Source: RPQJ01 sp041910015
GTDB taxonomy: Bacteria; Pseudomonadota; Gammaproteobacteria; Steroidobacterales; Steroidobacteraceae
DNA: 64,000 bases
Reading direction: 5' to 3'
Assembly (NCBI GenBank): GCA_041910015.1
Contig: JAYRRR010000006.1
Location: 3,700-67,699, forward strand
The first letter of the stretch is position 1. Each line of letters opens with the position of its first letter. The position numbers and the translations under genes are program-made. Positions 26,219 to 34,226 of the stretch are shown here, piece by piece. The notes under the pieces were generated by a model. That model was not told where the DNA came from and made no database searches. It worked only from the letters and a program-made list of their open reading frames with translations.

Positions 26219-27205
26219 ATGTTACTCACCAAGCAACAGAAGATCACGCTCTACACCAACCTCGTCCGCGCCTGCACGCTCGACCGCATGATGATGCGCA
26301 TCATCCGCACGGGCCGCATGGTGGGCTTTTATCACGAAGGTGGCATCGCCCTGGCGCCTGGGATCGCCGCGGGGGCCTTCCTGCGCAAGGACGACATCAT
26401 GTTCCCGCATTATCGCGCCCACGGCATCGCGCACATGCTGGCCAAGGGCATCGACCTGAAGCACTACGTGGCCGAGCACATGGGGCGCGTCGACGGATGC
26501 TGCAAGGGACGCTCGAGCTTTCACGTGTCCTTCCCAAAGGATCACGTCTTCGGCTGGTCAGGCAACATCGGCTCCAACTTCCCCCCGTGCGTTGGTTACG
26601 GGCTCGCCGCGCGCTACAAGGGCACCGACCAGGTGGTCATGAACTGCTCGGGTGACGGTTCCTATCAGGAAGGACGCGCCCACGAAGCGATGCTGATGTC
26701 CGCGAACTGGAAGTTGCCGGTCATCTTCTGGTGCGAGAACAACGGCATCGCGCAGCACAGCCCGCTCACCGACCTGTTTCCCGTCTCCGACATCTCGCGT
26801 CTGGCCCAGGGGTATGGCATTCCCTCGAAGATCGTCGACGGCCAGGACCTGCTCGCCGCCGGCGAAGCGGCGCTCGAGGCGATCGCTCACGTCAAGGCCG
26901 GCAAGGGCCCGATCTTCATCGAGCTGAAGACCCTGCGCGTGCAGGAGCACAACGTCGGCGGCCTCAACAACGAAGGCGCGACGCCGCGCGACCCGAAGCT
27001 CATGCAGGAATGGCGCGAGACGCGTGACCCGGTGAAGATCGCCGCCGCCGCGCTGCTCGAGCAGAAAGTCCTGAAGCAGGCCGACCTCGACCGCATCCAG
27101 GCCGATGCCGACAAGGAAGCCGACGAGATGGACGCCTGGTGCGAGCAGAGCCCGAAAGCAACCCCGCCGGTTTCCGAACTTCTTGCCGGCGTGTACGCCG
27201 CTTGA
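26219..27205 (+). CDS. Thiamine-PP-dependent dehydrogenase E1 alpha subunit (acetoin/2-oxoacid type)
   Basis: 328 residues. The TPP motif starts GDGSYQEG (residues 145-152) and ends WCENNGIA about 25 residues on. PHYRAHG (residues 63-69) matches the substrate-side motif of E1alpha. Length fits the alpha subunits of acetoin dehydrogenase (AcoA-like) or branched-chain 2-oxoacid dehydrogenases of the alpha2beta2 type. E1beta follows 14 bp downstream and E2 after that. With the upstream diketone-type hydrolase, cleavage of an acetoin-like or 2-oxo compound to an acyl-CoA is plausible. Confidence 0.92.
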   Translation: MLLTKQQKITLYTNLVRACTLDRMMMRIIRTGRMVGFYHEGGIALAPGIAAGAFLRKDDIMFPHYRAHGIAHMLAKGIDLKHYVAEHMGRVDGCCKGRSSFHVSFPKDHVFGWSGNIGSNFPPCVGYGLAARYKGTDQVVMNCSGDGSYQEGRAHEAMLMSANWKLPVIFWCENNGIAQHSPLTDLFPVSDISRLAQGYGIPSKIVDGQDLLAAGEAALEAIAHVKAGKGPIFIELKTLRVQEHNVGGLNNEGATPRDPKLMQEWRETRDPVKIAAAALLEQKVLKQADLDRIQADADKEADEMDAWCEQSPKATPPVSELLAGVYAA

Positions 27206-27219
27206 CCGAGAGAACAGCC

Positions 27220-28194
27220 ATGACCGCAGGCATTCGTGAGTTGACGATCAGTGAGGCCATGAAGGAAGCGCTGGCCGACGAGATGCGCCGCGACGACAAC
27301 GTGCTGATGCTCGGCATCAGCATCCGCGCGGGCACGTTCCCGCACACCAAGGGCCTCTACGACGAATTCGGCGCCCGGCGCGTGCTCGATACGCCGCTGT
27401 CGGAAACCGGCTGCTTCGGCGCCGCCTTCGGCGCGGCCCAGGAAGGGCTGCGCCCCGTGCTCGACTTCATGTACGCGGGCTTTTCCTATTACGCCGGCTC
27501 CGAGGTCTTTCTGCAGGCCGGCCAGTATCACTTCCTGCACGGCAGCCAGCACCCGGTGCCCATGACCATGATCGGCACCTGCGGGGCCGGGCGCCGCGTC
27601 GGCAACGAGCACGCCACGCTGCCCTACGGCGCGCTGATCCACCACCCGGGAATCAAGGTCTGCATGCCGTCGACGCCCTACGACGCCAAGGGGCTGCTCA
27701 AGGCGGCGATTCGCGACAACAACCCGGTGTTCTTCCTCTGGCACACGACCATGATGACGGTCAAGGGTCCGGTGCCCGAAGACGACTACGTCGTTCCGCT
27801 CGGCGTCGCCGACGTCAAACGCGAGGGCAGTGACGTGACGGTGCTCGCCAGTGGCCTGCAGGTGCATCGCGCGCTCGAAGCCGCCGAGACGCTCAAGGAT
27901 GAAATCAGCGTCGAGGTCGTCGATGCGCGGAGCTTCGAGCCGTTCGACCTGCCCTGCCTGCTGAAGTCCGTCGAAAAGACGACGCGCCTCGTGACCGTCG
28001 ACGAGGACTTCGAGCGTGCCGGGTTCGCTGCCGAGGTGTCCGCGCTGATGATGGAGCACGGTTACGACCTGCTCGACGCGCCGGTCAAGCGCGTCTGCCA
28101 TCCGCCCATCCCCGTCCCCGGCGGTTACATGGACGCCTACACGATGCCGACGACCGAGCGCATCGTGGCTGGCATTCGCGACGTCTGCCGCTGA
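27220..28194 (+). CDS. Thiamine-PP-dependent dehydrogenase E1 beta subunit
   Basis: 324 residues from the ATG of MTAGIRELTIS (a longer open frame runs into the alpha gene and is not conserved). The transketolase-like pyrimidine-binding domain shows DTPLSETGCFGAAFGAAQEGLRPV, the FLPYG-like AGSEVFLQAGQYHFLHG segment, and a C-terminal domain with VTVDEDFERAGFAAEVSA. It forms a heterotetramer with the preceding alpha subunit. It ends nine bases before the E2 start. Confidence 0.92.
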   Translation: MTAGIRELTISEAMKEALADEMRRDDNVLMLGISIRAGTFPHTKGLYDEFGARRVLDTPLSETGCFGAAFGAAQEGLRPVLDFMYAGFSYYAGSEVFLQAGQYHFLHGSQHPVPMTMIGTCGAGRRVGNEHATLPYGALIHHPGIKVCMPSTPYDAKGLLKAAIRDNNPVFFLWHTTMMTVKGPVPEDDYVVPLGVADVKREGSDVTVLASGLQVHRALEAAETLKDEISVEVVDARSFEPFDLPCLLKSVEKTTRLVTVDEDFERAGFAAEVSALMMEHGYDLLDAPVKRVCHPPIPVPGGYMDAYTMPTTERIVAGIRDVCR

Positions 28195-28203
28195 GGGCTC
28201 GCC

Positions 28204-29571
28204 ATGATCCGCGACGTGATATTGCCGCAGCTTGCGATGGGCATGTCGGAGGGGACGATCGTCGAGTGGGCCGTGGCCGAGGGCGCGCACGTCGACAGGG
28301 ACGCGCCGTTCGCTTCGATCGAAACGGAGAAGGTCGTCAACGAGCTTCCCTCGCCATACCGCGGCTTCGTGCATCTCTGCGTCGAGGTCGGCGAGGCTGT
28401 GCCGGTGGAGACAGTGATCGCCCGGATTGCCGAAACGGAAAGCGAATATCGCGAACTCGTCGGCTCTGGCTCGCCGCAGGTTGCCGCGACATCCCGGATC
28501 ACCACCGCCGAACCTTTCGCCGCGGCGACGGCGGCAATGGCCGAAGCGCCTGCGCGCCCTCCAGCCAGCGCTGCGGCCACCGCCGAGCCGGACGCCGCGG
28601 CGTCAGGAATGATCGCCGCAGTTGCTGCGCCGGCTCCGGGCCGCGCGGGCCGCGTGCGCGCCACCGGACTCGCGAGAAGGATCGCCCGCGAACATGGCCT
28701 CGATCTTCGGAGCCTGACAGGCAGCGGGCCGGGCGGGCGGATCGTGCGGCAGGACGTGCTCGCGGCGCTGGAGCGGAAGCAGGCGACAGCGACGGCGACA
28801 GCGCCGGCGCCGGCTGCAGCGCCGACCGCAGGCACCACGGCTGCGCCCGCCATGCGTGAAAAGGCCCGCGTGCCGCTGACGGGCATGCGCAAGACCATTG
28901 CCGATCGCATGATCCGGTCGAAGACGACCGCAGCGCACACGTATGCGTTCTTCGAGGTGGACGTCACCAACCTCGTGCGCGTGCGCAACACGATGCTCGA
29001 TCGCGAAAAGGAACTCGGCGGGCGAATCTCGATGGTCTCCCTGCACGTCAAGGCGTTGTCCATCGCGTGCCAGCAGGTGCCGATCTGCAATTCCACCCTG
29101 ACGAACGACGAAGTCGTCGTCTGGGACAACGTCAACGTCGGCATCGCCGTGGCGACGCCCGGCAGGACCGAGTATGAGTCGGGTCTCCACGTGCCCGTCA
29201 TCCGCAACGTCGAGCGTCAGGGTGTCGTGGAGATCGACCGGCGGGTGCGCGATCTGACGGAGCGAGCGCGCAACGGGCGACTTTCGTCGGCCGAGATGAC
29301 CGACGGCACGATCACGCTTTCGAGCACGGCGGGTTTCATGCCGGGCCAATGGTCCGTGTCGACGCCGCTGATCAACCAGCCGCAGGTCGTCAACTTCCAG
29401 CCGGGATCGCCGATCCAGAAACCCGTGGTCGTCGATGGTGAGATCGTGGTGCGCACGATGCTGCCCTGCGGGCTCAGCTACGATCACCGCGCGATGGATG
29501 GCGAGCCGGTTGGCCGCTTCATCCGCAAGCTGTCGGACCTGCTCGCCCATCCGGAGCTGATGCTGTTGTAG
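28204..29571 (+). CDS. Dihydrolipoyl acyltransferase E2 component
   Basis: 455 residues. An N-terminal lipoyl domain carries the lipoylation site Lys43 (IETEKV). A long Ala/Pro-rich linker (~95-150) leads to a peripheral-subunit-binding domain (RVRATGLARRIAREHGLDL) and a catalytic CAT domain whose HxxxDG motif is SYDHRAMDG, with His428. No E3 (dihydrolipoamide dehydrogenase) gene is in the window, so it must share E3 with another complex. After the TAG stop the same frame stays open for 14 more codons (ELPEARFAEELERL, then TGA), which may be the remnant of a longer C-terminus. Confidence 0.92.
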   Translation: MIRDVILPQLAMGMSEGTIVEWAVAEGAHVDRDAPFASIETEKVVNELPSPYRGFVHLCVEVGEAVPVETVIARIAETESEYRELVGSGSPQVAATSRITTAEPFAAATAAMAEAPARPPASAAATAEPDAAASGMIAAVAAPAPGRAGRVRATGLARRIAREHGLDLRSLTGSGPGGRIVRQDVLAALERKQATATATAPAPAAAPTAGTTAAPAMREKARVPLTGMRKTIADRMIRSKTTAAHTYAFFEVDVTNLVRVRNTMLDREKELGGRISMVSLHVKALSIACQQVPICNSTLTNDEVVVWDNVNVGIAVATPGRTEYESGLHVPVIRNVERQGVVEIDRRVRDLTERARNGRLSSAEMTDGTITLSSTAGFMPGQWSVSTPLINQPQVVNFQPGSPIQKPVVVDGEIVVRTMLPCGLSYDHRAMDGEPVGRFIRKLSDLLAHPELMLL

Positions 29572-29636
29572 GAGCTGCCCGAGGCGCGCTTCGCCGAGGA
29601 GCTGGAGCGGCTCTGAGCGTCCGGCACGAGGCCTGC

Positions 29637-31062
29637 TCAAATCAGACCGGCCCGCTGGGCCGTGCGCGCCGCCGGAATCATCCACCGGCGGATGTTGCGG
29701 TGCTGCCGCCCCGGGTCGTCCACTGCGCGCGGACGCGTGAGCGGGAAGGGCAGCCGGTCGGGACGATCGGCTGCCAGTGCCTCCGCGAGCAGCTTGCCCA
29801 TCAAAGGCGCCATGACGTTGCCCCAGGCGTTGAAGTGCATCAGCCCGTACAGACCCGGGCGCAGTTCGTAGGCACCCGGGAACTCGACGTCGCGAAGTGC
29901 CACACGACCCGTCCAGTAGGTCTCGAGCTCGACCGGGACGTCACGCGGCCGGCCAAGTACGCTGCAGCCACGCGAGCTGGGTTGCGAAGTGCCAGGCCGC
30001 GTCCTGCGGTTTCGCGATGGCCGGTATCGAGGACAGCACCAGCCGCCCGTGGCGATCCTTGACCAGCGGATTGAGGTCGATCGGGTACTGCGCGAGCGTC
30101 GCACCGCCCGGCATGACCTGCAACCGCAGTGGTGTCGCCAGCGGTCGCGTCGTCAGCGCATAGGCAGTGAGCGGATAGAAGCAGCGCGCGAACTCGGGGA
30201 CGATCGCCGTGGGGCAGGCGTTGGTGCAGAACACTGCGCGATCCACCCGGACGCTGCCACGCGCGGTCGTGACGCACCAGCGCCGGCCAGTGCCTTCGAT
30301 GCCCAGCGCCTCGCTGTCGCCGTGTACGGCCGCGTCCAGAGGCGCCGCCGCGGTCGCCATGCCGTTCGTGAACAGATAGGGATTGATGCGACCGCCGTCC
30401 TCGAGCATCACGCCGTGGTCGTATCGCGTGCTGCCGGACAGGGCGTGAACCTCATCGCCGTGCAACACGCGTGTGTTCTGGATGCCGAGCCGCGTCAGGT
30501 ACTCGAACGCCCACATGAACTTCTCGACGTCATCGGCATCCTTCATGACGTTCAGGTAGCCCGAGCGGACGGCATCGCAATCGATCCGCAGCCTCTGGCT
30601 GAGGTCGAACGGAATCGTGTGGTGTTCGCGGAACGCCTCGAGGAATGCCTTGCCACGACCGGGAAACGTCCCTGGCCCGCCGATGTCGCGCAGCAGCGGC
30701 AGGACGTGGCCCGCGTTGCGACCCGACGCACCCCATCCCGGCTGACGCCCCTCGAGGATGGCGACCTGCACACCGCGCTCGGCCAGGTGCAGCGCGAGCG
30801 AGCTGCCGGCCAGGCCCGCGCCAACGACGACCACATCGACGTCGATGTCGCCGGCGAGTGCGGGAAAGGGCGGCTACGGGCCCGCCGGCCGTGTCCAGCC
30901 GCTGCGCTCGACGGGCACGAGGCCGAGGTCGTACAACTCGAACTCGCTCCGCGCATGCCTGTCGCGTTCGGTCAGTGGTTCATCGCGGCCACAACCGGCG
31001 GGTGCGGCGCCGAGGCCGAGTGCCAGTGCGGAGCGCAGGACGTCGCGCCGGTTCATCGTCAT
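29637..31062 (-). pseudogene. Tat-exported FAD-dependent (DAO-type) oxidoreductase, interrupted
   Basis: The minus strand begins MTMNRRDVLRSALALGLG..AGC, a twin-arginine signal with a lipobox-like end, then an acidic linker. An in-frame TAG at 30874-30876 interrupts it. Reading on in the same frame gives VVVVGAGLAGSSLALHLAERG (the FAD-binding GxGxxG) and a DAO-family body with GASGRNAGHV. A frameshift near 29950 is then needed to reach VELETYWTGRVALRDVEFPGAYELRPGLYGLMHFNAWGNVMAPLMG, the FAD-binding C-terminus. Two independent lesions make it a pseudogene, though sequencing error at one site cannot be excluded. It was probably a periplasmic oxidase coupled to the adjacent permease-like gene. 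Confidence 0.75.
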
Positions 31063-31064
31063 GC

Positions 31065-31499
31065 TCAGTGCTCTAACGTCAATACGGCCAGACCGGAGAT
31101 CATGAGCCCGATCCCGCTCCAGTCACGGACCGAGGGCCGTTCGCCCAGGAATGCAACGGCGAGCACGACGACCCACACGACGCTCGACTTGTCCATGAGC
31201 GCCACCTTGGCAAGGTCTCCGAGCTGGAGCGCCTTGAAATAGCAAAGCCAGGAGGCACCGGTCGCCAGGGCCGAAAGTGTCAGCAACAACAGCGTCCGGC
31301 CGGGCAGGTCCAGGGGATTGGACCACTTGCCGGTGATCAGGACCAGGGGCACGACGAGCGCGGCAACCACGAGGGTCCTGATGGCCATGGCCAGCTCGGA
31401 ATCCACGTCCTGCACGCCCATCTTGGCTAACACGGCGGTGAGCGCGGCAGAACACGCCGACGCCAGGGCCCACGTTATCCAGCCTGCCGAGGAGACCAT
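31065..31499 (-). CDS. Small EamA/DMT-superfamily permease
   Basis: 144 residues, from the ATG of MVSSAGWITWALAS. It is about half the length of a classical EamA transporter and has five predicted hydrophobic helices, with DKSSVVWVVVLAVAFLGERPSVRDWSGIGLMISG the typical EamA C-terminal motif region (residues ~108-141). Short single-domain forms work as dimers. It is transcribed divergently from the glycyl radical enzyme and ends two bases upstream of the interrupted FAD oxidoreductase start. The substrate is unknown. Confidence 0.82.
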   Translation of the reverse strand: MVSSAGWITWALASACSAALTAVLAKMGVQDVDSELAMAIRTLVVAALVVPLVLITGKWSNPLDLPGRTLLLLTLSALATGASWLCYFKALQLGDLAKVALMDKSSVVWVVVLAVAFLGERPSVRDWSGIGLMISGLAVLTLEH

Positions 31500-31574
31500 G
31501 TCACTCGCTCCGACGTTCCGGCGAAGGCGGCAGTTTGTGGCATCCGGACGGAGACGGCACATTACCAAAAGAGA

Positions 31575-31580
31575 ATTATA
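31575..31580 (-). promoter_or_regulatory. -10 element of the EamA/FAD oxidoreductase transcript
   Basis: On the minus strand TATAAT is a perfect match, about 75 bp before the permease ATG. The -35 is weak (ATTGGA or TTGGAT at 15-16 bp). The same AT-rich patch (ACCAAAAGAGAATTATACG) is the only low-GC segment of the divergent region, so it may also serve the glycyl radical enzyme on the plus strand. Confidence 0.4.
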
Positions 31581-31666
31581 CGCAACGCAAGGTGTATCCA
31601 ATGTCCTGCCAACGGCTCACCCTGCCGGCCACACCGCCATGCCGGCGCGACCGGGGGAGACACAGG

Positions 31667-34204
31667 ATGAATGCCATCAGCTCGCAGATCGCCGACGACC
31701 TGGGCAGGCCAACCGAACTGGTCGCGCTGTCGGCCCAGGAACGCGCCATCGAACAGGGCAGCCGCGCCCTGCACGGCAACGTGAGCGATCGCGTGCTGCG
31801 GATGTTCGATGCGATCCGCCAATATGGCAGCCCGCGCGCCGCTCTCGATCGCGCGGTGTTCTTCACCGAGTCGTTCAAGACCACCGAAGGCCAGCCGCTC
31901 GTACTGCGCTGGGCGAAGGCGCTCGTGCACGTCTGCGAGAACCTGCCCGTCACGATCTTCGACGATGAACTGATCGTCGGCCGGCCGAACACCTGGCTCG
32001 GCCGTTATGGCCTCGTGTATGGCGAGCTCGACGGCAGTCTGCTCGAGGCCGCGGCCGAGGCCAGCGTGACGCAGGCCGGGCAGAAGGGCGCGATCGCGAT
32101 GACTGACGAAGACCGTCGCGTCGTCGCGGAGGTGCTGTATCCGCACTGGAACGGCCGCGATTTCGGCACGGCCTTCGTGCGCGCGCTGCCCGAGTCGACG
32201 CGGTTCTACTTCTTCGGCCCGGACCGCGACAACACGGCGAGCGCGACCGGCGTCGGCATGTGCTCGGCGATCTGGCGCCATTCGCAGAACTGGGTGCACG
32301 ACTTCGCCAGGATCCTCAACCTCGGGTGCTTCGGCATCCGGGCCGAAGCCGAGGCCCGCATCGCCGCACTCGAGGATCCGCACGACGTCGCGCTGAAGAA
32401 GCCGTACCTCGAGGCCGTCGTGCTGACCTGCGACGCGATCTCGACCTGGGCGCGCCGCTACTCCGAAAAGGCCGCGCAGATGGCGGTGACCGAGACGCGG
32501 CCCGGGCGCAAGCGCGAGCTCGAGCGCATCGCCGAGGTGTGCGCGCGGGTGCCCGAGCATCCCGCGCGCAGCTTCCACGAAGCGGTGCAGGCGCAGTGGT
32601 TCGCGCAGCTCTTTTCACGGCTCGAGCAGAACATCGGCGGCCAGGTGAGCCAGGGCCGCATGGACCAGTACCTGTACCCGTTCTATCGCCGCGACGTCGA
32701 TGCCGGCACGCTCACGAAGGCGCAGGCCGAGGAACTGCTGCAGTGCGTCTGGCTCAACATGATGCAGAGCACCGAGATCAAGATGTCCCCGACGGCGGCC
32801 GCGAGCATGGAGGGTTTCGCGCACTTCGAGCAGATCACGATCGGCGGACAGACCCCCGACGGCCGCGATGCCACGAACGAGCTCACCTATGTGATGCTCG
32901 ACTCGGCGCGCCCGCTGCAGTCGAGCTATCCCGAACTCGCGGCACGCATCCACTCGGGCACGCCCGACCGGTTCCTGCACGCCGTGGCGGAGGCCATCAA
33001 GGATGGCAAGGGCACGCCAAAGGTGCTCAACGACGAGCAGATCGTGCCGTTCTATCTCGCCAACGGCGCCACCGTCGAGGAAGCGCTCGACTACGCGGGC
33101 TCCGGCTGCATCGAGTCGCGGCTCGTCAACCGCGAGACGCACGTCACCGGCAACAGCGCGATCAATTACGGCTCGGTGATCGAGATGACGCTGCGCGACG
33201 GGCGCATCAAGGTGTGGAAGGACCTGCGGTTCGGCGTCGCGACCGGCGACCCGCGCAGCTTCGCCACGTTCGACGACGTCTGGCGCGCCTTCTGCGCGCA
33301 GCTGGAGAACACGCTGCGCCACATCATGACGCAGCAGTACGTCGCGCTGGATCTGAAGCCGCGTCATTTCGCGGCGCCGTTCGCCTCGATGCTGCACGAG
33401 CTCGCCACGAAGGCGTGCATGGACCTGCACCGGCACGGCGAGTACATCCCGGGCGGCATCGACCTCTCGTGCATCGAGTCGATCGGCAAGGGCACGGCGA
33501 TCGACTCGCTCGCGGCGATCAAGCACCTGGTCTACGACACGAAGAAGCTCGGCTGGGACGAACTGCTCGACGCGATCGAGCGCAACTGGGAAGGCTGTGA
33601 GGCGACCCGTCAGCTCTGCCTCAACGCGCCCAAGTACGGCAACGGCATCGACTGGGTGGAGCAGATCGGCTTCGACATCGAGAAGTTCATTCTCGACTTC
33701 CTGCGCCGCCATCCGAAGCCGCACGGGCAGGCGTTCATGCTCCGCTGCATCCCGGTCACGATCCACGTGCCGATGGGTCGCGTGGTCGCGGCGACGCCGA
33801 ACGGCCGTCCGGCCGGCGAATACCTCTCCGAGGGCATCTCGCCGTCGCACGGCATGGACGTGCAGGGGCCGACGGTGTCGCTGCGCTCGATGGCGCGCGC
33901 ACGCTGCCTCGGTTACAAGGAGAAGGCCGCCGACCTCATCAACATGAAGTTTACGCCGCAGACCGTGGCGGGCGAGGAGGGCACGCGGCGCCTCATGCAG
34001 GTGCTGCGCACCTGGTGCGACCTCAAGCTCTGGCACCTGCAGTTCAACATCCTGAACCGCTCGACGCTGCTCGCCGCGCAACGCGATCCCGAGAAGTACC
34101 GCAACCTCGTCGTGCGCATCGCCGGCTATTCGGCGTACTTCGTCGACCTCACGCCGATGCAGCAGGCCGAGATCATCGCGCGCACCGAGGAGCAGATGTC
34201 CTGA
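31667..34204 (+). CDS. Glycyl radical enzyme of the pyruvate formate-lyase-like family, substrate unassigned
   Basis: 845 residues. The PFL-like domain ends in the glycyl radical motif VVRIAGYSAYF with Gly820 as the radical site. The thiyl-radical Cys481 and the general base Glu483 lie in GSGCIESRLV. Most characterised diol dehydratases, choline and isethionate lyases have Cys-Val-Glu-Pro here, so Ser in place of Pro sets this enzyme apart. The start chosen is the ATG with GGGGGAGACACAGG upstream. It is followed by its activase with a 22-bp gap. The radical is destroyed by oxygen, so expression must be anaerobic or microaerobic. I cannot assign the substrate; decarboxylation, dehydration and C-S lysis are all possible in the family. 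Confidence 0.9.
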   Translation: MNAISSQIADDLGRPTELVALSAQERAIEQGSRALHGNVSDRVLRMFDAIRQYGSPRAALDRAVFFTESFKTTEGQPLVLRWAKALVHVCENLPVTIFDDELIVGRPNTWLGRYGLVYGELDGSLLEAAAEASVTQAGQKGAIAMTDEDRRVVAEVLYPHWNGRDFGTAFVRALPESTRFYFFGPDRDNTASATGVGMCSAIWRHSQNWVHDFARILNLGCFGIRAEAEARIAALEDPHDVALKKPYLEAVVLTCDAISTWARRYSEKAAQMAVTETRPGRKRELERIAEVCARVPEHPARSFHEAVQAQWFAQLFSRLEQNIGGQVSQGRMDQYLYPFYRRDVDAGTLTKAQAEELLQCVWLNMMQSTEIKMSPTAAASMEGFAHFEQITIGGQTPDGRDATNELTYVMLDSARPLQSSYPELAARIHSGTPDRFLHAVAEAIKDGKGTPKVLNDEQIVPFYLANGATVEEALDYAGSGCIESRLVNRETHVTGNSAINYGSVIEMTLRDGRIKVWKDLRFGVATGDPRSFATFDDVWRAFCAQLENTLRHIMTQQYVALDLKPRHFAAPFASMLHELATKACMDLHRHGEYIPGGIDLSCIESIGKGTAIDSLAAIKHLVYDTKKLGWDELLDAIERNWEGCEATRQLCLNAPKYGNGIDWVEQIGFDIEKFILDFLRRHPKPHGQAFMLRCIPVTIHVPMGRVVAATPNGRPAGEYLSEGISPSHGMDVQGPTVSLRSMARARCLGYKEKAADLINMKFTPQTVAGEEGTRRLMQVLRTWCDLKLWHLQFNILNRSTLLAAQRDPEKYRNLVVRIAGYSAYFVDLTPMQQAEIIARTEEQMS

Positions 34205-34211
34205 CGCGTCC

Positions 34212-34219
34212 GGGGGGGG
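34212..34219. repeat. G8 homopolymer in the activase ribosome-binding region
   Basis: Eight consecutive G residues occupy the space where the activase Shine-Dalgarno should be, with the ATG seven bases after the tract. Any of the G residues can serve as the ribosome-binding site, and slippage would change the spacing. Confidence 0.7.
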
Positions 34220-34226
34220 GTGATCC

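Noticed and set aside
11880..30876. In-frame TAG codons in the LysR and FAD oxidoreductase genes as evidence for stop-codon recoding
   Set aside because: Several intact genes here end in TAG (alr, rlmB, E2), the two genes with internal TAG also have frameshifts, and other genes use all stops normally. Pseudogenisation explains them.
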